From Triglochin maritima (taxonomy: Eukaryota > Streptophyta > Magnoliopsida > Alismatales > Juncaginaceae): DNA of 64,000 bases. The stretch spans positions 44,282,201 through 44,346,200 of the forward strand of contig OY821774.1 of the NCBI GenBank assembly GCA_963682175.1, given 5' to 3'. Position 1 is the first letter of the stretch. Every line of letters begins with the position of its first letter. The notes beneath the pieces were generated by a model that saw nothing but the letters and a program-made list of their open reading frames with translations, was not told where the DNA came from and did no database searches. This document shows, piece after piece, positions 10,340 to 22,560 of this stretch. A program made the position numbers and the translations under genes.

Positions 10340-12230
10340 AGTTTTTTTTGAAACTAGACTCGTTTTTACCACCACATCGCGAAACGTGGTGACGGTGAGT
10401 GTTTTTTAGTGTATATAGAACTCGGAGTCTGAGACGTCGAGTTTTGTAGAAATAAATTCTTAAAGAACTTGACATTGGATATGTCAAAGTTCTTTATAAC
10501 CCTTGGATGTGTTAGTTTTTGGTTGGAAGTAAATTTGGTTATTTTGCGGAATAAATCATGTGCTTTGATTATATTTGATGAGTTAATAATTAACTGGGTT
10601 AATTGCAGAATAAAGTAGTAAACTAATTGTGTTTGATTAATTAGTTAATAATTGGACAAATTGTATTGGAAATTCTGAAATTAATGGTAATTGTTTAATA
10701 ATTGGATTAATTGCTGGAAAAACCCTGGGTTCGCATATATTTGAGTAAATGATTAATATTTGGGTTAATTGTTGAATAAACCTTGGACTTTCTAATAATT
10801 GGGAAATTTGTTGTTTTTCCCCGAACTTATGAGAATTATGTTTGTTTGAACATTTTGGTAAATTTACACTTATACCCCTATACTTTCGATTGTGAGTTTA
10901 AAACTATAATTTCATTTTGTTGCTCTTATGATTTTATAGTCTCATTTATTCTTTATTGTTTTATGTCTTGTTGGGGTCGTTGACCCGTGGTTTGGGGGTA
11001 AATTGCATTTATCCCTTGCCTTGTGAGATTATGAGAGGTTCGTGGAACCGATTGTTCACCCACGTTGTGACAAGTGGTCGTTGGAGCGTTGCTCACGGAC
11101 TCGGGCATGTGGTCGGGTAGCAAGATTGACACGTTAGACACGTATGACTAGATGTTAGGGTGTTCCCTTGTTGGGGAGGTCCATGATGGTTTACCAGCGT
11201 TGTTACGAGTGACCGCTGGAGCTAGGCTCGCGAGCTCAGGCGTTGTGGTTGGATTCCCGGAGTTGGTTTCCCCCCTGTGTTGTTGCGGTTTGGAAGGGTC
11301 CACCCACGTTGTGGCGAGTGACCGTTAGGGAGCGTTGCTCACGGGCTCGGTCGTGTGGTCGACTTCCGAAGCCGGATGCAGAACTTGTCAGCTCACCAGC
11401 GTTGTGACGGGTGGCCGTTTGGGAGCGTTGCTCACGGGCTCGGGCGCGTGGTTGGAGTAGGGTGTTGCCTTGTGGGCCGGATGCGCGGTCTTGTCGATGG
11501 TGTATGTTCGACCTGGCTGGGCGCATGGTCGCCTTGGGACGTGTGACAGTTCAGCCGTGAGAGCGGGTCGAGTGTTGCCTTGTGGGTTAGATGCGCGGTG
11601 GGGGGCTGAGGTGCACGCTCGACCTCACTGGGCACGTGACCGCCTTGGAACACGAGACCAGTGTGAGCTGTCAGGGACGACTAGACCTTGTTCGGTGTCG
11701 GGTTGGGGCGGTGTACTGCGTCTTGATTTGAGACTCAGGCGTGCCTGTTCGTGTACAGGTGGGACGCGGTAGGTGACTGGAGGCGACTTGGGCTTGGGAC
11801 GCGTAGACTGGATCTGTTGAGCTCAGTGTCATGTATTTTTCCCACTCCTCTCAGTAGTTGTGTAGTAGGATTTAGAGTTCTTGTATTTTCCTTCCGTATT
11901 TTACTTTGACTTTGAATTTATTGTAAATTTTAATTGAGGTCTCGAGTTGGTTATTTCAGTTAATGTCTCTTTTTCTTCTCCTTTTAGTATTGTGATTATT
12001 GTTGTGTCTCGAGTGCGGATTATGAGCGTTACATTCATTGTCGAGTCATAACCCTTAGAAAAATATATGCACACTCAGTAAGGTGGAACGACAGATTGGA
12101 AACACAAATAACATGTTTACAGAACTCGGCACCTTGGCGACCGAGTTCAATGAAATGTCTACAGAAATCAACAATGAAGTTGTCGAGTTCTGTTTAAACA
12201 AGTTTGGAACTCAATCATTTATTCGACGAT
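10340..12230. mobile_element. Unclassified repeat region with GC-rich core, possibly LTR-derived
   Basis: The left edge (10365-10460) carries CACGTGGTGAC-like, GTGTATATAGAACTC and GACGTCGAGTT words that also form the TIRs of the element at 28936-29668. The right edge (12118-12205) carries CAGAACTCGGC and GAGTTCTGTTTAAAC. Between them lies a GC-rich tandem-repeat core (11040-11660), then GCGGATTATGAGCGTTACA near 12015-12033, which resembles the end of a plant Ty3 LTR. The whole may be a TIR element that captured or was hit by an LTR. No open frame has a recognisable domain. Confidence 0.35.
11040..11660 (+). repeat. GC-rich tandem repeats in AT-rich DNA
   Basis: A unit containing CACCCACGTTGTG, GAGCGTTGCTCACGG and CTCGGGC.TGTGGTCG occurs near 11050, 11188, 11300 and 11392. 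A second unit, GCCTTGTGGG...GATGCGCGGT followed by TTCGACCTGGCTGGGC or CTCGACCTCACTGGGC, occurs near 11467 and 11577. The open frames on both strands here (for example 11236-11526 and 11470-11772) are by-products of high GC, not genes. Confidence 0.7.
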
Positions 12231-15094
12231 AAGTTATTTAATGTTAAAAATTGTTTCAAAGACATACACTAAATCAAACAATAGTAATACAACCAAAATT
12301 GCATCCATACAAGAAACATGTGAAATAATTCCAAATCACACCAAACTATCATTAAAAGATTAATATTGTTAATTATTCTAGCAATTCGTGTCACTCTTTT
12401 ATTGATTGCTAGAATATTGATGGTGGAAGGGTGTATGAATCAGTTGTTGCAATGTAAAGAATGTTTGATCGACAATCACGAAGTTATTAGGATTGTTGGG
12501 AAGAATCCGTTCCTCTGGCACGACCACTGGATGTGCGAATGCCTCCTTCCTCAAAGTCTCATGCAAACGGCTGTCGATTTTAGGAAGTCCACTGTGCAGT
12601 GAACAGATTTATTATGCTGAAAAGTTTACTTATTGTGGTCATTTGTTGGAATGAGAGTCATGTTAAGTAGCGGAAATCAAGTAGTTTGGTGGATTGCAAT
12701 TTTCTGAAGAATTTTGTTTCACACGTATTTTAATGTTGGTGTATCAAATTCTTTTGGTTAATGCGTAGTTGGACTTTGCAAGCTGGTTGATCACATGTGT
12801 CTTTGAAAAAATAATTATAATATCTTACTTTTATGGGCGTTTGGCTTTCAGTATTTTCACTACGAGGTTAATGTCATTTTCTTGTTGCATTCTATAACTA
12901 AATAACTCTTATGCAGTTACGGAAATTGGAATGAACGATAGTGTGCCAGGTTATAATGCAGAAACGATAACAATGTGTGAAAAAACTCAAAAGAAGCTGG
13001 ACTAGGTAAATTCACAATCCGATCGGTCTGGGTTTCGGTCCGGTCCGAACCTGGTCCAAACCCCAATTTCCCCCCAAAAATCAGGTCCAGTCTGGGTTTT
13101 TGGACCGGTCCGGGTTCGGTCCGGACCGATGCTCTCCCCTCGAGGCACTAGTGGGGATTGATTCCTCTTTATATTCCTTATCTTATATATCTTGACGTCG
13201 TCCTACTATGCGTCGTTAACGTCTACAACACCGTCATCCACCATCATTTCAGTCATTTTCATTTTGAGGAATTGTATCCGGATAATCGTCCGATTTACCA
13301 AACACATTCATTCCGGCCACTTTCCTTTTGAGAAATTGTATTCGGATAATCGTCTGATAACACTATCATTCCGGTCACTTTCCTTTTGAGGAATTGTATC
13401 CGGATGATTGCTTACACGTCATTCCGATCACTTTCCTTTTGAGGAATTGTATCAAGTTTAGTCATTTATATTTTAACAAATAAAATAAAAAAGACGTTAG
13501 TAGGCTGCCAAATTTGTCTTACAAAATTGAACATACATGTGATATTTGGGTGGCTTTTGAATTTTGGGAAGATACAAATGCTTATATTAAAATGCTGTCA
13601 AAAATCTTATCGCAATCTTGTTAATTTCACCAAATCCAATCCAAAGTTATGAAACCAATTACTAAAAAAATAATATAACTAAAGTAATTTGTTAACTAAA
13701 TGGTGCAACCATTGTCGAATCGAGAAAAAAAAATTGGGTGGGGCAGATTGCTTCTTTATTGATCGATTTTTTTGGAGAACCCACATCTTAAAGATAATAC
13801 TTTAAATTAATTAATTATTAAAAAAATAAAAAATTAAAAATATCATTCTTTTTTTAAACATTTTTTCAAACTTGAATACAGTAAAATTCAAACATCCCAA
13901 AAAAAATTACAACCATAAAATACGACACATCAGTTAAGTTGATTCTTTTTCTTTGCAATTCAAATTCCAATATCCAAATACACAGCATGTGGTTTGGGAA
14001 GATTTATTGGTTATGTTCTTTCTTAAGTTTAAAATTGATAAAATCTAGACAAATAGATGAAGCAAAATAATGTATAAGTATAACCTAAAATTATAATAAA
14101 AGAATTTTATGATAATTGTTACTATTTATGCTCATTGCTATTTTCGTTCATGAAATTACAGACTTTAGATTTATTATTCATTATACGACTCTTATGTATA
14201 GAATGATCTTGATGAATAAGTTTCCTATACATGCTAGTTTATTTCTTCCATTTTTAGCCAACAAACGAACTTGACAGTATCATAGTGAGATATATATATA
14301 TGTCAATAAGTATAACTATATTAGAAAAGTAAGATTATACATTATAATAAAAAAAAGTCAAATCTCAAACATCCACGACACCTGACTAAAATCTATGCAA
14401 TGTTCATTTTCAACTAAAAATTTATCAAACTTAACACAACAATGCAAGTCCAAAAGATTATAGCTAATTTGGATATCTTCCAAATGCTTCCAAATGAAGT
14501 TGTTAAAAAGAACTTCAAAATCCCAATCAAATTGACTTTAAAATCAATTTTTATCAAAATATTATTTTAATTCATCTCAAACCCCAAATTAAACCACACT
14601 TAACCAATTATATCATAACTTCAAGATACTACACTTACATATATGGGATTGAATTTAAAAAAAATCGGGTTTTTATTTTTAAAATCTGGGTGGGGCCGTC
14701 ACTGGGTGCAACCACATGTTCTTATTGGTACGAACAAACTGATATCCAAAATTAATTCTGATCCTTGTGAAATATGCACGATATCTACTAGGAAGTTTAC
14801 ATGAATTAACAAACTTAGCGAATTTTGAAAGTCTACATGAAGTATATTTTGAAAGTATATTCATGTGATCCATAAGGATTGAAACCTCAAACCGGAGTAA
14901 TTTTGAACAATAAAAAGGAAACTATCATTAAATGAAGTTAAAATCAACTCACAAATGGTTTGTATTCTAAACAAGAGTAAAGTGGATCAAACAAATGCAG
15001 TTGATATCTCAGGATCTATCCATATTAATTAGATGGTGGAATTTCGGATCAGCCGATTATAAAGATCAAAAGGGAAAACATTCTCAAGTCGGTG
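12231..15094. other. Intergenic DNA with small repeats, no gene
   Basis: A CCGGTCCGG-rich remnant at about 13018-13130 resembles the hAT MITE at 61609-61895 and ends near GGACCGATGCTCTCCCCT. A tandem repeat lies at 13243-13455. The remainder is AT-rich without recognisable genes. Confidence 0.4.
13243..13455 (+). repeat. ~60-65-bp tandem repeat, ~4 copies
   Basis: Each unit contains TTTTGAGGAATTGTATCCGG followed by ATAATCGTC and CATTCCGGTCACTTTCC. Copies fall near 13262, 13330, 13386 and 13438. Confidence 0.75.
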
Positions 15095-15429
15095 ATATAT
15101 ATATATATATATATATATAGAGTAAGGATAGAATGAGCTCTGGGCTCATTTTGTTTAATTGAGCTCCTAAAGATCTAACCATTCATCTCAATCTGAATGG
15201 TTGTGAGCATTTTACTTAAAATGAGGGTAGTAAAGTAATTTTAGGATCTTCCCAATCATCCCCATTCCTTTATTCCAAGAAACCCAAAATCCCTCTCACT
15301 ATTCCTCCCAAATTCCTCGTTGCCTTTCTCCTCTCCCTCCCAACCCTACCCACGATCTTCCATCCAAGCCGTCTCCTCCTACGCCATCCATTTCGTCGGA
15401 GAATCATTAGGAATTGTAGGATCTTAAGA

Positions 15430-15895
15430 TATTTGGTTGGTTTTGTGGATGTTTGGTTTAGTTTCGGGATTTTTTGGGGATCATGGGTTGACTTCGTGGA
15501 TATTATATGTGATGATTTCTTTTAATTTGTTTTCCGAATTTTTTCGGGAGAACATTGGTTGATTTCGTTGGTATTGGTTTTGTGGATGTTTGGTTTGGTT
15601 TAGTTTCGGGTTTTTTTGGGGGATCATGGGTTGATTTCGTGGTTATTTGATTTGTGATTGAATTTGATGATTTCTTTTGGTTTGGTTTGTTTTCAGATAT
15701 ATTTTTTTGGGAAAACATGGGTTGATTTCGTTGGTATTGGTTTTGTGGATGTTTGGTTTGGTTTTGGGATTTGTTTGGGGGATCATGGGTTGATTTCGTG
15801 GATATTCGATTTGAGAATGGATTTAATGATTTATTTTGGTTTGGTTTGTTTTCCAAATTTGTTTTCGGAAAAATGGGCTGATTTCGTTGATTGTA
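15430..15895 (+). repeat. ~140-165-bp tandem repeat, 3 copies
   Basis: The phrase GGTTTTGTGGATGTTTGGTT recurs at about 15439, 15577 and 15742, each time followed by GGGATCATGGGTTGA and GATTTCGT. A minus-strand frame through it (15503-15856) is Asn/Lys/Pro/Ser-rich with the same periodicity and is most likely not a gene. Confidence 0.7.
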
Positions 15896-15959
15896 ATATT
15901 GTTTTAATAATTATAATATCATTTTTCTCTCTTGAAATTCTTTACAACATACAAAAACG

Positions 15960-18060
15960 TGAACTACAGTAACATGTAGCTATTTAGTTGAAACGAAACT
16001 AATATTATGTTCGCAACCGTAATATCACATTGGTAGCCGTAATATAGTGCAATTCCGTGGATATAACATTGTAATATTGTTTTACTAGTTATAATATCAC
16101 TTAACTTTCCTGTAACACCTTTTCAAAATACCAAAAATGGGAATTACAGTCACATGTATCGATTTAGTTGAACACAAGTAATATTATGTTCGCAACAATT
16201 GTATTGTACTACTAATTGTGCAACAATTTAGGAGAATTTGGACAACCGAAATGTGGAGCATACCAAAATCATTGTAAAACCTGTATGCAATATTCGGACC
16301 ACAACTCGAGAACATGTACTATTAGGAAAGATAAGAATAGTGAGACGTTAATGTTCTTTGTAAATATGAATTATACTTAAGTACACGATAAGATTTATCA
16401 ATTTTCAATGTGATGTTTTGAACATACATACTTTAATATAAATTTTTTTATCAATGTAATAATATGGTATAATATTCCTCAAATAATGGTACATGACTAC
16501 AACTTATGTAACATGTGTCGTTGTTCGTATTAAATATTATATTAGATTCACAACCGTAATACAATGATGTAGCCGTAATATTAGTTTGTTAGTCGTAATA
16601 TAGTGATTTTTTTACTAAAGTCACATGAGGTGATGGATGAGAGCATCATGTGTAACTGAAATTGTTGTTCGTAAAAAAATTAATATTACGTTCGAATATT
16701 GTTGTTCGTAAATGAATGACTACAGGTTATGTAACTTTTCTACTATATCTAATAGCTGTAATAGTATGGTGCTAACTGTAATATCGAGGGGCTGCTAGTA
16801 ATATTGTTTTACAAAAGATACAAATAAATGGTAGGAATGACTTGCAAGGAAGATTAATATTCGTGGACAAGATATACATGCAAATAATCTCCTACAGGAA
16901 TATACATCATTTTTTAATGTTTTGATATACATACTCTAGTAAAAATAATATATATTTTTTAAACATTATATATAATCTTTTTTTTGTTGAATATTTTTGG
17001 TTTTGTACCAAGCAATGGTGAATGACTACAGGTTATGTAACTTTTCTACTATATCTAATAGTTGTAATAGTATGGTGCTAACTGTAATATCGAGGGGCTG
17101 CTAGTAATATTGTTTTTCAAAACGTAAAATTAAAATAGTAATACATTAACCATATGGAGTATCAAGATGTAATAATAATTTGCTAGACGTATGATACAAT
17201 TAATTTTAGTCCTTCCCAATTAAGAAAATGGATGCCTAATAATGTGTATATTGTAATTTGTTTCTTCATATAATTTTAGGTTTAGAAACGTTTCAAAAAA
17301 TGATCTAGAATTACGACATGTGTTATGTAACTTGTACAATATATGTATTAGCTGTAATATTACAGAACATTCTATATTCTCTTATTTTTTATTAATATGT
17401 TAGGTTCTGTTCAACGCAATGGTTAATGAGTACTGGCTATGTATCTTGTTTGTCTGTATATTGTAGTTGTAATTTGACGGTATTAACTGTAATATCGGGA
17501 TGTTGCTGTAATATAACTTTACAAACCGTAATATTAAAATAGTATTACCTTAACCATACGCAATATCAAGATGTAATATTAATTTGCGAGATGTAAGATA
17601 CAATTAATTTTAGTCTTGTCCAATTTAAAAAATGGATGCCTAATAATGTGTAAAATGTAATGTGGATCTTAAGATAATTTGAGGTTTACAAACGTTTTAA
17701 AAAGAAGTGATGGAGAAGTACAACATGTGTTATGTAACTTGTATGAATAGAGTTTACTATTAGCTGTAATATTACAGAAAATTCTATATACTCTTACTTT
17801 GTTGAATATGTTAACTTTTGTTCAACGCAACGGTGAATGGGAACAAGTTATGTACCATGTTTGACTGAAATTATTAACTGTAATATTATGGTAAAAACTG
17901 TAATATCGACAAGGTACTGTAATATTATCAGTCAACACGTAATATTAGAAGGATATTACACTAAGCATAAGTAATATCAAGATATAATATTAATTTGCTA
18001 GACGTATGTAATAATAACTATAATATTCATTCATACATACAACAATTGCATGCAATTGTA
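15960..18060. repeat. Diverged repeats rich in GTAATAT words
   Basis: Dozens of copies of CTGTAATATT, CCGTAATAT and variants are spread irregularly. Larger direct repeats are visible, such as GCTGTAATAGTATGGTGC with CTGTAATATCGAGGGGCTGC near 16750 and again near 17060. A third and fourth diverged version lie near 17465 and 17880. No coding sequence was seen. Confidence 0.6.
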
Positions 18061-18118
18061 ATGTTGTATAATTCAAAAAGTTAGTAGAATCCCAAAATAA
18101 ATTTCCTCTAATCTAAAT

Positions 18119-18379
18119 TTACTGTTTCACCCTGCATAATATTACTGCTTCACCCTGCATCTCTTCCAGTATTTCAACAATTTGAAGGGCTAATGGCCGT
18201 TTGTGGCGTGTCCCCATGCATCTTTTTATAAGGTTGATGATCTTTTTAGAAGTCTTAGGACCGCACCCTTGTCCCTTTAGAACATCGTGGACTTTCGCAT
18301 TAGGATTATTGTCAGCCTCTTGCATCAGGTGCTTACTTATCAACTCGCACAGGACCAACGTCCAACAATAGTGATCCAA
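18119..18379 (-). CDS. Unrecognised 86-aa frame inside composite element
   Basis: I do not recognise this protein. It is normal in composition, with a hydrophobic start, a basic middle (KTSKKIINLIKRCMG) and an acidic end (EILEEMQGE). It therefore looks more like a coding fragment than a chance frame. It lies 3' of the GTAATAT region and next to the captured exon copies, so it may be part of the same captured host gene or an element-encoded remnant. Whether it is expressed, and whether upstream exons exist, cannot be told from the sequence. Confidence 0.25.
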   Translation of the reverse strand: MDHYCWTLVLCELISKHLMQEADNNPNAKVHDVLKGQGCGPKTSKKIINLIKRCMGTRHKRPLALQIVEILEEMQGEAVILCRVKQ

Positions 18380-18574
18380 ATTTCTTAAACATTATCTTCA
18401 AGGAATCTAGCTTCAAGGAGCACTTTTGCAGCTTAAACCAACCTGACACAACCAAACACATCAAAACCCAAAATTCCAGTTTCCATCGAACTCCAGAAGC
18501 ACTTTTGCAGCTTAATTGGTCCTCATTCTACATTCACTATCTCAATACAACACTAACGTTAAAGAAATTCTGAC

Positions 18575-19195
18575 TAACCGTCTGTCAGCCTTGCTAGAGA
18601 GAAGCAAGCTGGCATCGTCATCGTAGATCAAACTCCGGGCCCTAAACAAGTCCTCATCCAACTTCACACAAAATGACATTTCTTAGAACAAACAAGAAGG
18701 GAAGAGAATATTCGGGGAAGGGAATAGACCTTGGTCAGCGAGCTTGGGGTCGATCTGGGAGGCGAAGGCGGCGATGGAGTTGCAGAGCCTCTTGAGATCA
18801 AAGTCGAGGGCACGTTGGCGGAGGGACTGCTCCTCGTTCTAGGTGCGGGAGAGGAATGAAGAGGCGACATCCTGGAGTTCGCTGCCCGAGTCGACACAAG
18901 TGAGCCTTCGATGGCACCTGACGCCCCTCCTGGTAACCTTGATGCCCCGAAACTCGGGGAGGCCGCAGGAGCATGGCCATTGAAAGAGGCGGAGGAGGGC
19001 TTGGAGGGGTGAAACATGAGTTTGGTTTCAGAAGATAAGGATTAATTTGAGTTCCAATTTTACCCTTTCTGTGAGTAAAAATAAGAAGATCTAACATCCA
19101 CCTTTAGATTTGATTTGGATGGTGGATGTTTAGGGGCTCACTTAAGCCTAATTGAGTCCAAGGCTCGTTCTATAATTTCTGTATATATAGAGATC
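18575..19195 (-). pseudogene. Captured exon-like segment, copy 1
   Basis: The minus strand is GC-rich and coding-like. One frame contains RALDFDLKRLCNSIAAFASQ followed by IDPKLADQ and then GT, like an exon end with a donor near 18734. Further 3', another frame gives DEDLFRARSLIYDDDASLLL, which reads like the next exon. Two other frames stay open for 99 and 117 codons, but they are overlapping and proline/serine-rich. I infer a fragment of a host gene (two exons with an intron) caught by the surrounding element; the parent gene is not identified. It is repeated without visible change 621 bp downstream. Confidence 0.45.
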
Positions 19196-19797
19196 TAACC
19201 GTCTGTCAGCCTTGCTAGAGAGAAGCAAGCTGGCATCGTCATCGTAGATCAAACTCCGGGCCCTAAACAAGTCCTCATCCAACTTCACACAAAATGACAT
19301 TTCTTAGAACAAACAAGAAGGGAAGAGAATATTCGGGGAAGGGAATAGACCTTGGTCAGCGAGCTTGGGGTCGATCTGGGAGGCGAAGGCGGCGATGGAG
19401 TTGCAGAGCCTCTTGAGATCAAAGTCGAGGGCACGTTGGCGGAGGGACTGCTCCTCGTTCTAGGTGCGGGAGAGGAATGAAGAGGCGACATCCTGGAGTT
19501 CGCTGCCCGAGTCGACACAAGTGAGCCTTCGATGGCACCTGACGCCCCTCCTGGTAACCTTGATGCCCCGAAACTCGGGGAGGCCGCAGGAGCATGGCCA
19601 TTGAAAGAGGCGGAGGAGGGCTTGGAGGGGTGAAACATGAGTTTGGTTTCAGAAGATAAGGATTAATTTGAGTTCCAATTTTACCCTTTCTGTGAGTAAA
19701 AATAAGAAGATCTAACATCCACCTTTAGATTTGATTTGGATGGTGGATGTTTAGGGGCTCACTTAAGCCTAATTGAGTCCAAGGCTCGTTCTATAAT

Positions 19798-19801
<4 letters not shown>
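19196..19801 (-). pseudogene. Captured exon-like segment, copy 2
   Basis: This copy matches 18575-19195 at a spacing of 621 bp; every long frame is identical in the two copies, so no change is visible over the compared part. The join reads TATATATAGAGATCTAACCG, that is, the (TA)-rich right end of copy 1 runs straight into the middle of copy 2. This suggests a very recent tandem duplication, a second insertion of a truncated element, or an assembly duplication. Confidence 0.5.
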
Positions 19802-19845
<44 letters not shown>

Positions 19846-19847
<2 letters not shown>

Positions 19848-20313
19848 AGACAATCTTGACAAAAAAATGTTCGTAAAACACATATTGATGGTTTCCGAAA
19901 ATACGTGAATTGGATTCTCGCGATCGATAGAAAATCTCAATACAAACTAATATTCGTAAGATTACAAATATAAGGCTACAAATACTGAATTAAAAGGTCG
20001 TCCATCTATGTGACAATAAGTTCATAGACGCCTAAGATACAAGCAGGTGTATAAAACTCATGAATCCCGTGTCAAGTTTTAGAACCAATCTATAAAAAAC
20101 CCCAACATAAAACATATCTCAAATTCTTATCATTATCCAATAACATGATTTACAAATAGTAATGACACTTGAACCTAATATTTGTACATATCTTGTACGT
20201 GCATGGGTTTGCATGTGAGCACGGATTTCCTGTATTTTCATTCATGAAATTTCAGAGAATTATACTAAGAATTTTCTTAAGAAAACTAAAACTAATGGAA
20301 AAGGAACGTGCAT
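19846..20313. other. No feature recognised
   Basis: AT-rich intergenic DNA between the (TA)n run and the LTR element at 20314. Confidence 0.35.
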
Positions 20314-21055
20314 TGTAACGCCCCGAGCCCAGACAACTGCTCACCCGCCCGAACCCGGTAAGTTAAGATACGATCCACGAACCTGACCGATGCGCACTCT
20401 GATATTTAAATCCATCTGATAGGCCCATAATAATCTGAAAAATATAATCAACAAATTGTGAGCTCGACAGCCCGCAAGTACCAATCATCAAATCAATCAG
20501 AATCATAATCATGTGGAAAATAACATAGAATATGACATTCAGTCAATAAGCACAATCAAGAGACATGCATCACAAATAAAATGCATGCATAACAATCTGA
20601 AACCCCCATTCAGATTCGACCACATCCTATGCTTCTAAAATCTATCAATCTGTCAGACGCACACCTGGTAGCTCCACACTAACGACAGACATCCCTTTCC
20701 TCTCTCGGGTGGCTCCACGCTGTCCGCTAGGCAGCTCTTTCCTAAGTTGCTCTACCAGAAACATACACACAGCCACAGGACATGTCTACCGAAACACCAC
20801 CATGCAATCATATGCATATCCATAAAATCAATATTAATGCTCAACATGCATGCAACTACGAATATCAAGAGAGACAGACATGATATGAAACTGAATAATA
20901 ACGAATCAGTACTTGCCTCAAAATCTCCATCTTTTTCTTCTCTATATTCTTCTCAAAATTCCATCTTCTCCTAAAACCACACAATCATCCAATAAACTTA
21001 ATTAGTCCATTAAGATATTTGATTATTACCTCAACTAAAAATTCAGCATATTACA
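20314..21055 (-). repeat. 3' LTR (left copy)
   Basis: It opens TGTAACGCCCCGAGCCC on the plus strand and ends CAGCATATTACA, followed at once by the polypurine tract of the minus-oriented element. Confidence 0.85.
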
Positions 21056-21426
21056 TTCTACCCTCCTAAAAAGAAATTTCGTCCTCGAAATTTGATCTCA
21101 ATACTGTCTCAATCCGAACAAATCAATACAAATTTTTCAACTCATTATTTATCAAATCTAAAAACTCAACACCACTTATCGCTCATAATTTAGATAATCA
21201 ATCCAACCAAATCCAAATTCACATTTGAAATCAAGTCCAAATATCTCTAAATTCATCTTTCATTATTTATTAATAATTTGGTAGCAAATCCAACCAAATC
21301 AAAATTCACATTTAAATCAATAGTCAATACTTCTACATTCAATTTCTCAAATTCCAATCCAATCAAATTTTTATTTCAAATCCAAATCCCGACTAATTCC
21401 GAGGATCGTATTACTCTGATACCATT

Positions 21427-22150
21427 TGTAACGCCTCGAGCCCGGACAACTGTTCACCCGCCCGAACCCGGTAAGTTAAGATACGATCCACGAACCTGAC
21501 CGCTGCGCAATCTGATATTTAAATCCATCTGATAGGCCCATAATAATCTGAAAAATATAATCAACAAATTGTGAGCTCGACAGCCCGCAAGTACCAACCA
21601 TCAATCAATCAGAATCATAATCATGTGGAAAATAACATAGAATATGACATTCAGTCAATAAGCACAATCAAGAGACATGCATCACAAATAAAATGCATGC
21701 ATAACAATCTGAAACCCCCATTCAGATTCGACCACATCCTGTGCTTCTAAAATCTATCAATCTGTCACACGCACACCTGGTAGCTCCACACTAACGACAG
21801 GCAGCCCTTTCCTCTCTCGGGTGGCTCCACGCTGTCTGCTAGGCAACTCTTTCCTAAGTTGCTCTACCAGAAACATACACACAGCCACAGGACATGTCTA
21901 CCGAAACACCACCATGCAATCATATGCATATCCATAAAATCAATATTAATGCTCAACATGCATGCAACTACGAATATCAAGAGAGACAGATAATAACGAA
22001 TCAGTACTTGCCTCAAAATCTCCATCTTTTTCTTCTCTATATTCTTCTCAAAATTCCATCTTCTCCTAAAACCACACAATCATCCAATAATCTTAATTAG
22101 TCCATTAAGATATTTGATTATTACCTCAACTAAAAATTCAGGATATTACA
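21427..22150 (-). repeat. 5' LTR (right copy)
   Basis: It opens TGTAACGCCTCGAGCCC and ends CAGGATATTACA, with the primer-binding site just left of it at 21413-21426 (plus strand CTCTGATACCA). Confidence 0.85.
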
Positions 22151-22279
22151 TGTGTGGTAGTATGAATGACTATGCAAATGGTTGAAAATTGCATGCCAAC
22201 TCCTGTACAAATAACTAATCGAAGTATGTTGTAGTCATGCTTTGGAAACAAATCAACCAATCCAGCACCTTGAAGAAAG

Positions 22280-22560
22280 TAACAAATAACCTCTTCAAAC
22301 GGACAAATTACAAATCCACCTCTTAACGTGGATAAACTCCAACAATACATAAGTTGTACAATCCGATATTCAAATCGATCTAAAATACAAAAGTCCCCTT
22401 AAATTGACAAATTACAAATCCACCATTAAATGTGAATAAATTACAACAATATATAACTTGTACCAATTGATTTGCAAAATCAATCTTAAAATCCAAATAG
22501 TCCCCTTAAATTGAAAAATTACAAGTCCACCCCTAAATATGGACCAATTGCAAATACAAA
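22280..22560. repeat. Diverged ~120-bp tandem repeat, ~2.5 copies
   Basis: The order AATTACAAATCCACC, then ACAACAATA.ATAA.TTGTAC, then AAAT.GTCCCCTTAAATTGA is repeated near 22310, 22410 and 22520. Confidence 0.55.

Larger units (their letters stand above)
15095..19845. mobile_element. Composite element bounded by (TA)n, with captured exon duplicated
   Basis: Pure (AT)n runs flank the region (15095-15119 and 19802-19845). Just inside, the left end reads AGAATGAGCTCTGGGCTCA then TTGAGCTCCTAAAGATC. The reverse complement of the right end reads AGAACGAGCCTTGGACTCA then GTGAGCCCCTAAACATC, an imperfect TIR of about 70 bp. The interior holds a tandem repeat (15430-15895), a long stretch rich in GTAATAT words (15960-18060), an unrecognised minus-strand frame (18119-18379), and two identical copies of a GC-rich exon-like segment. 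Insertion between TA runs recalls rice Micron-type elements, but the class is uncertain. Confidence 0.5.
20314..22150 (-). mobile_element. Short non-coding LTR element (TRIM/LARD-like), minus orientation
   Basis: Two direct repeats, 20314-21055 (742 bp) and 21427-22150 (724 bp), begin TGTAACGCC and end ATATTACA. The right copy lacks a short block near 21988. Next to the right copy, the minus strand reads TGGTATCAGAGTAA, a primer-binding site matching initiator tRNA-Met. Next to the left copy, the minus strand reads AGGAGGGTAGA, a polypurine tract. The internal region is only 371 bp and has no coding sequence. The flanking 5-mers (TGCAT and TGTGT) do not match well. It is a non-autonomous LTR element or a deletion derivative, probably of a Ty3 family judging from the GGGGCGTTACA end. 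Confidence 0.85.

Noticed and set aside
11236..11772. Overlapping frames of 73-100 codons on both strands
   Set aside because: Caused by high GC in a tandem-repeat block; no domain, and open on several frames at once.
15503..15856. 117-codon minus-strand Asn/Pro/Lys frame
   Set aside because: Follows the tandem repeat period at 15430-15895 and has repeat-like composition only.
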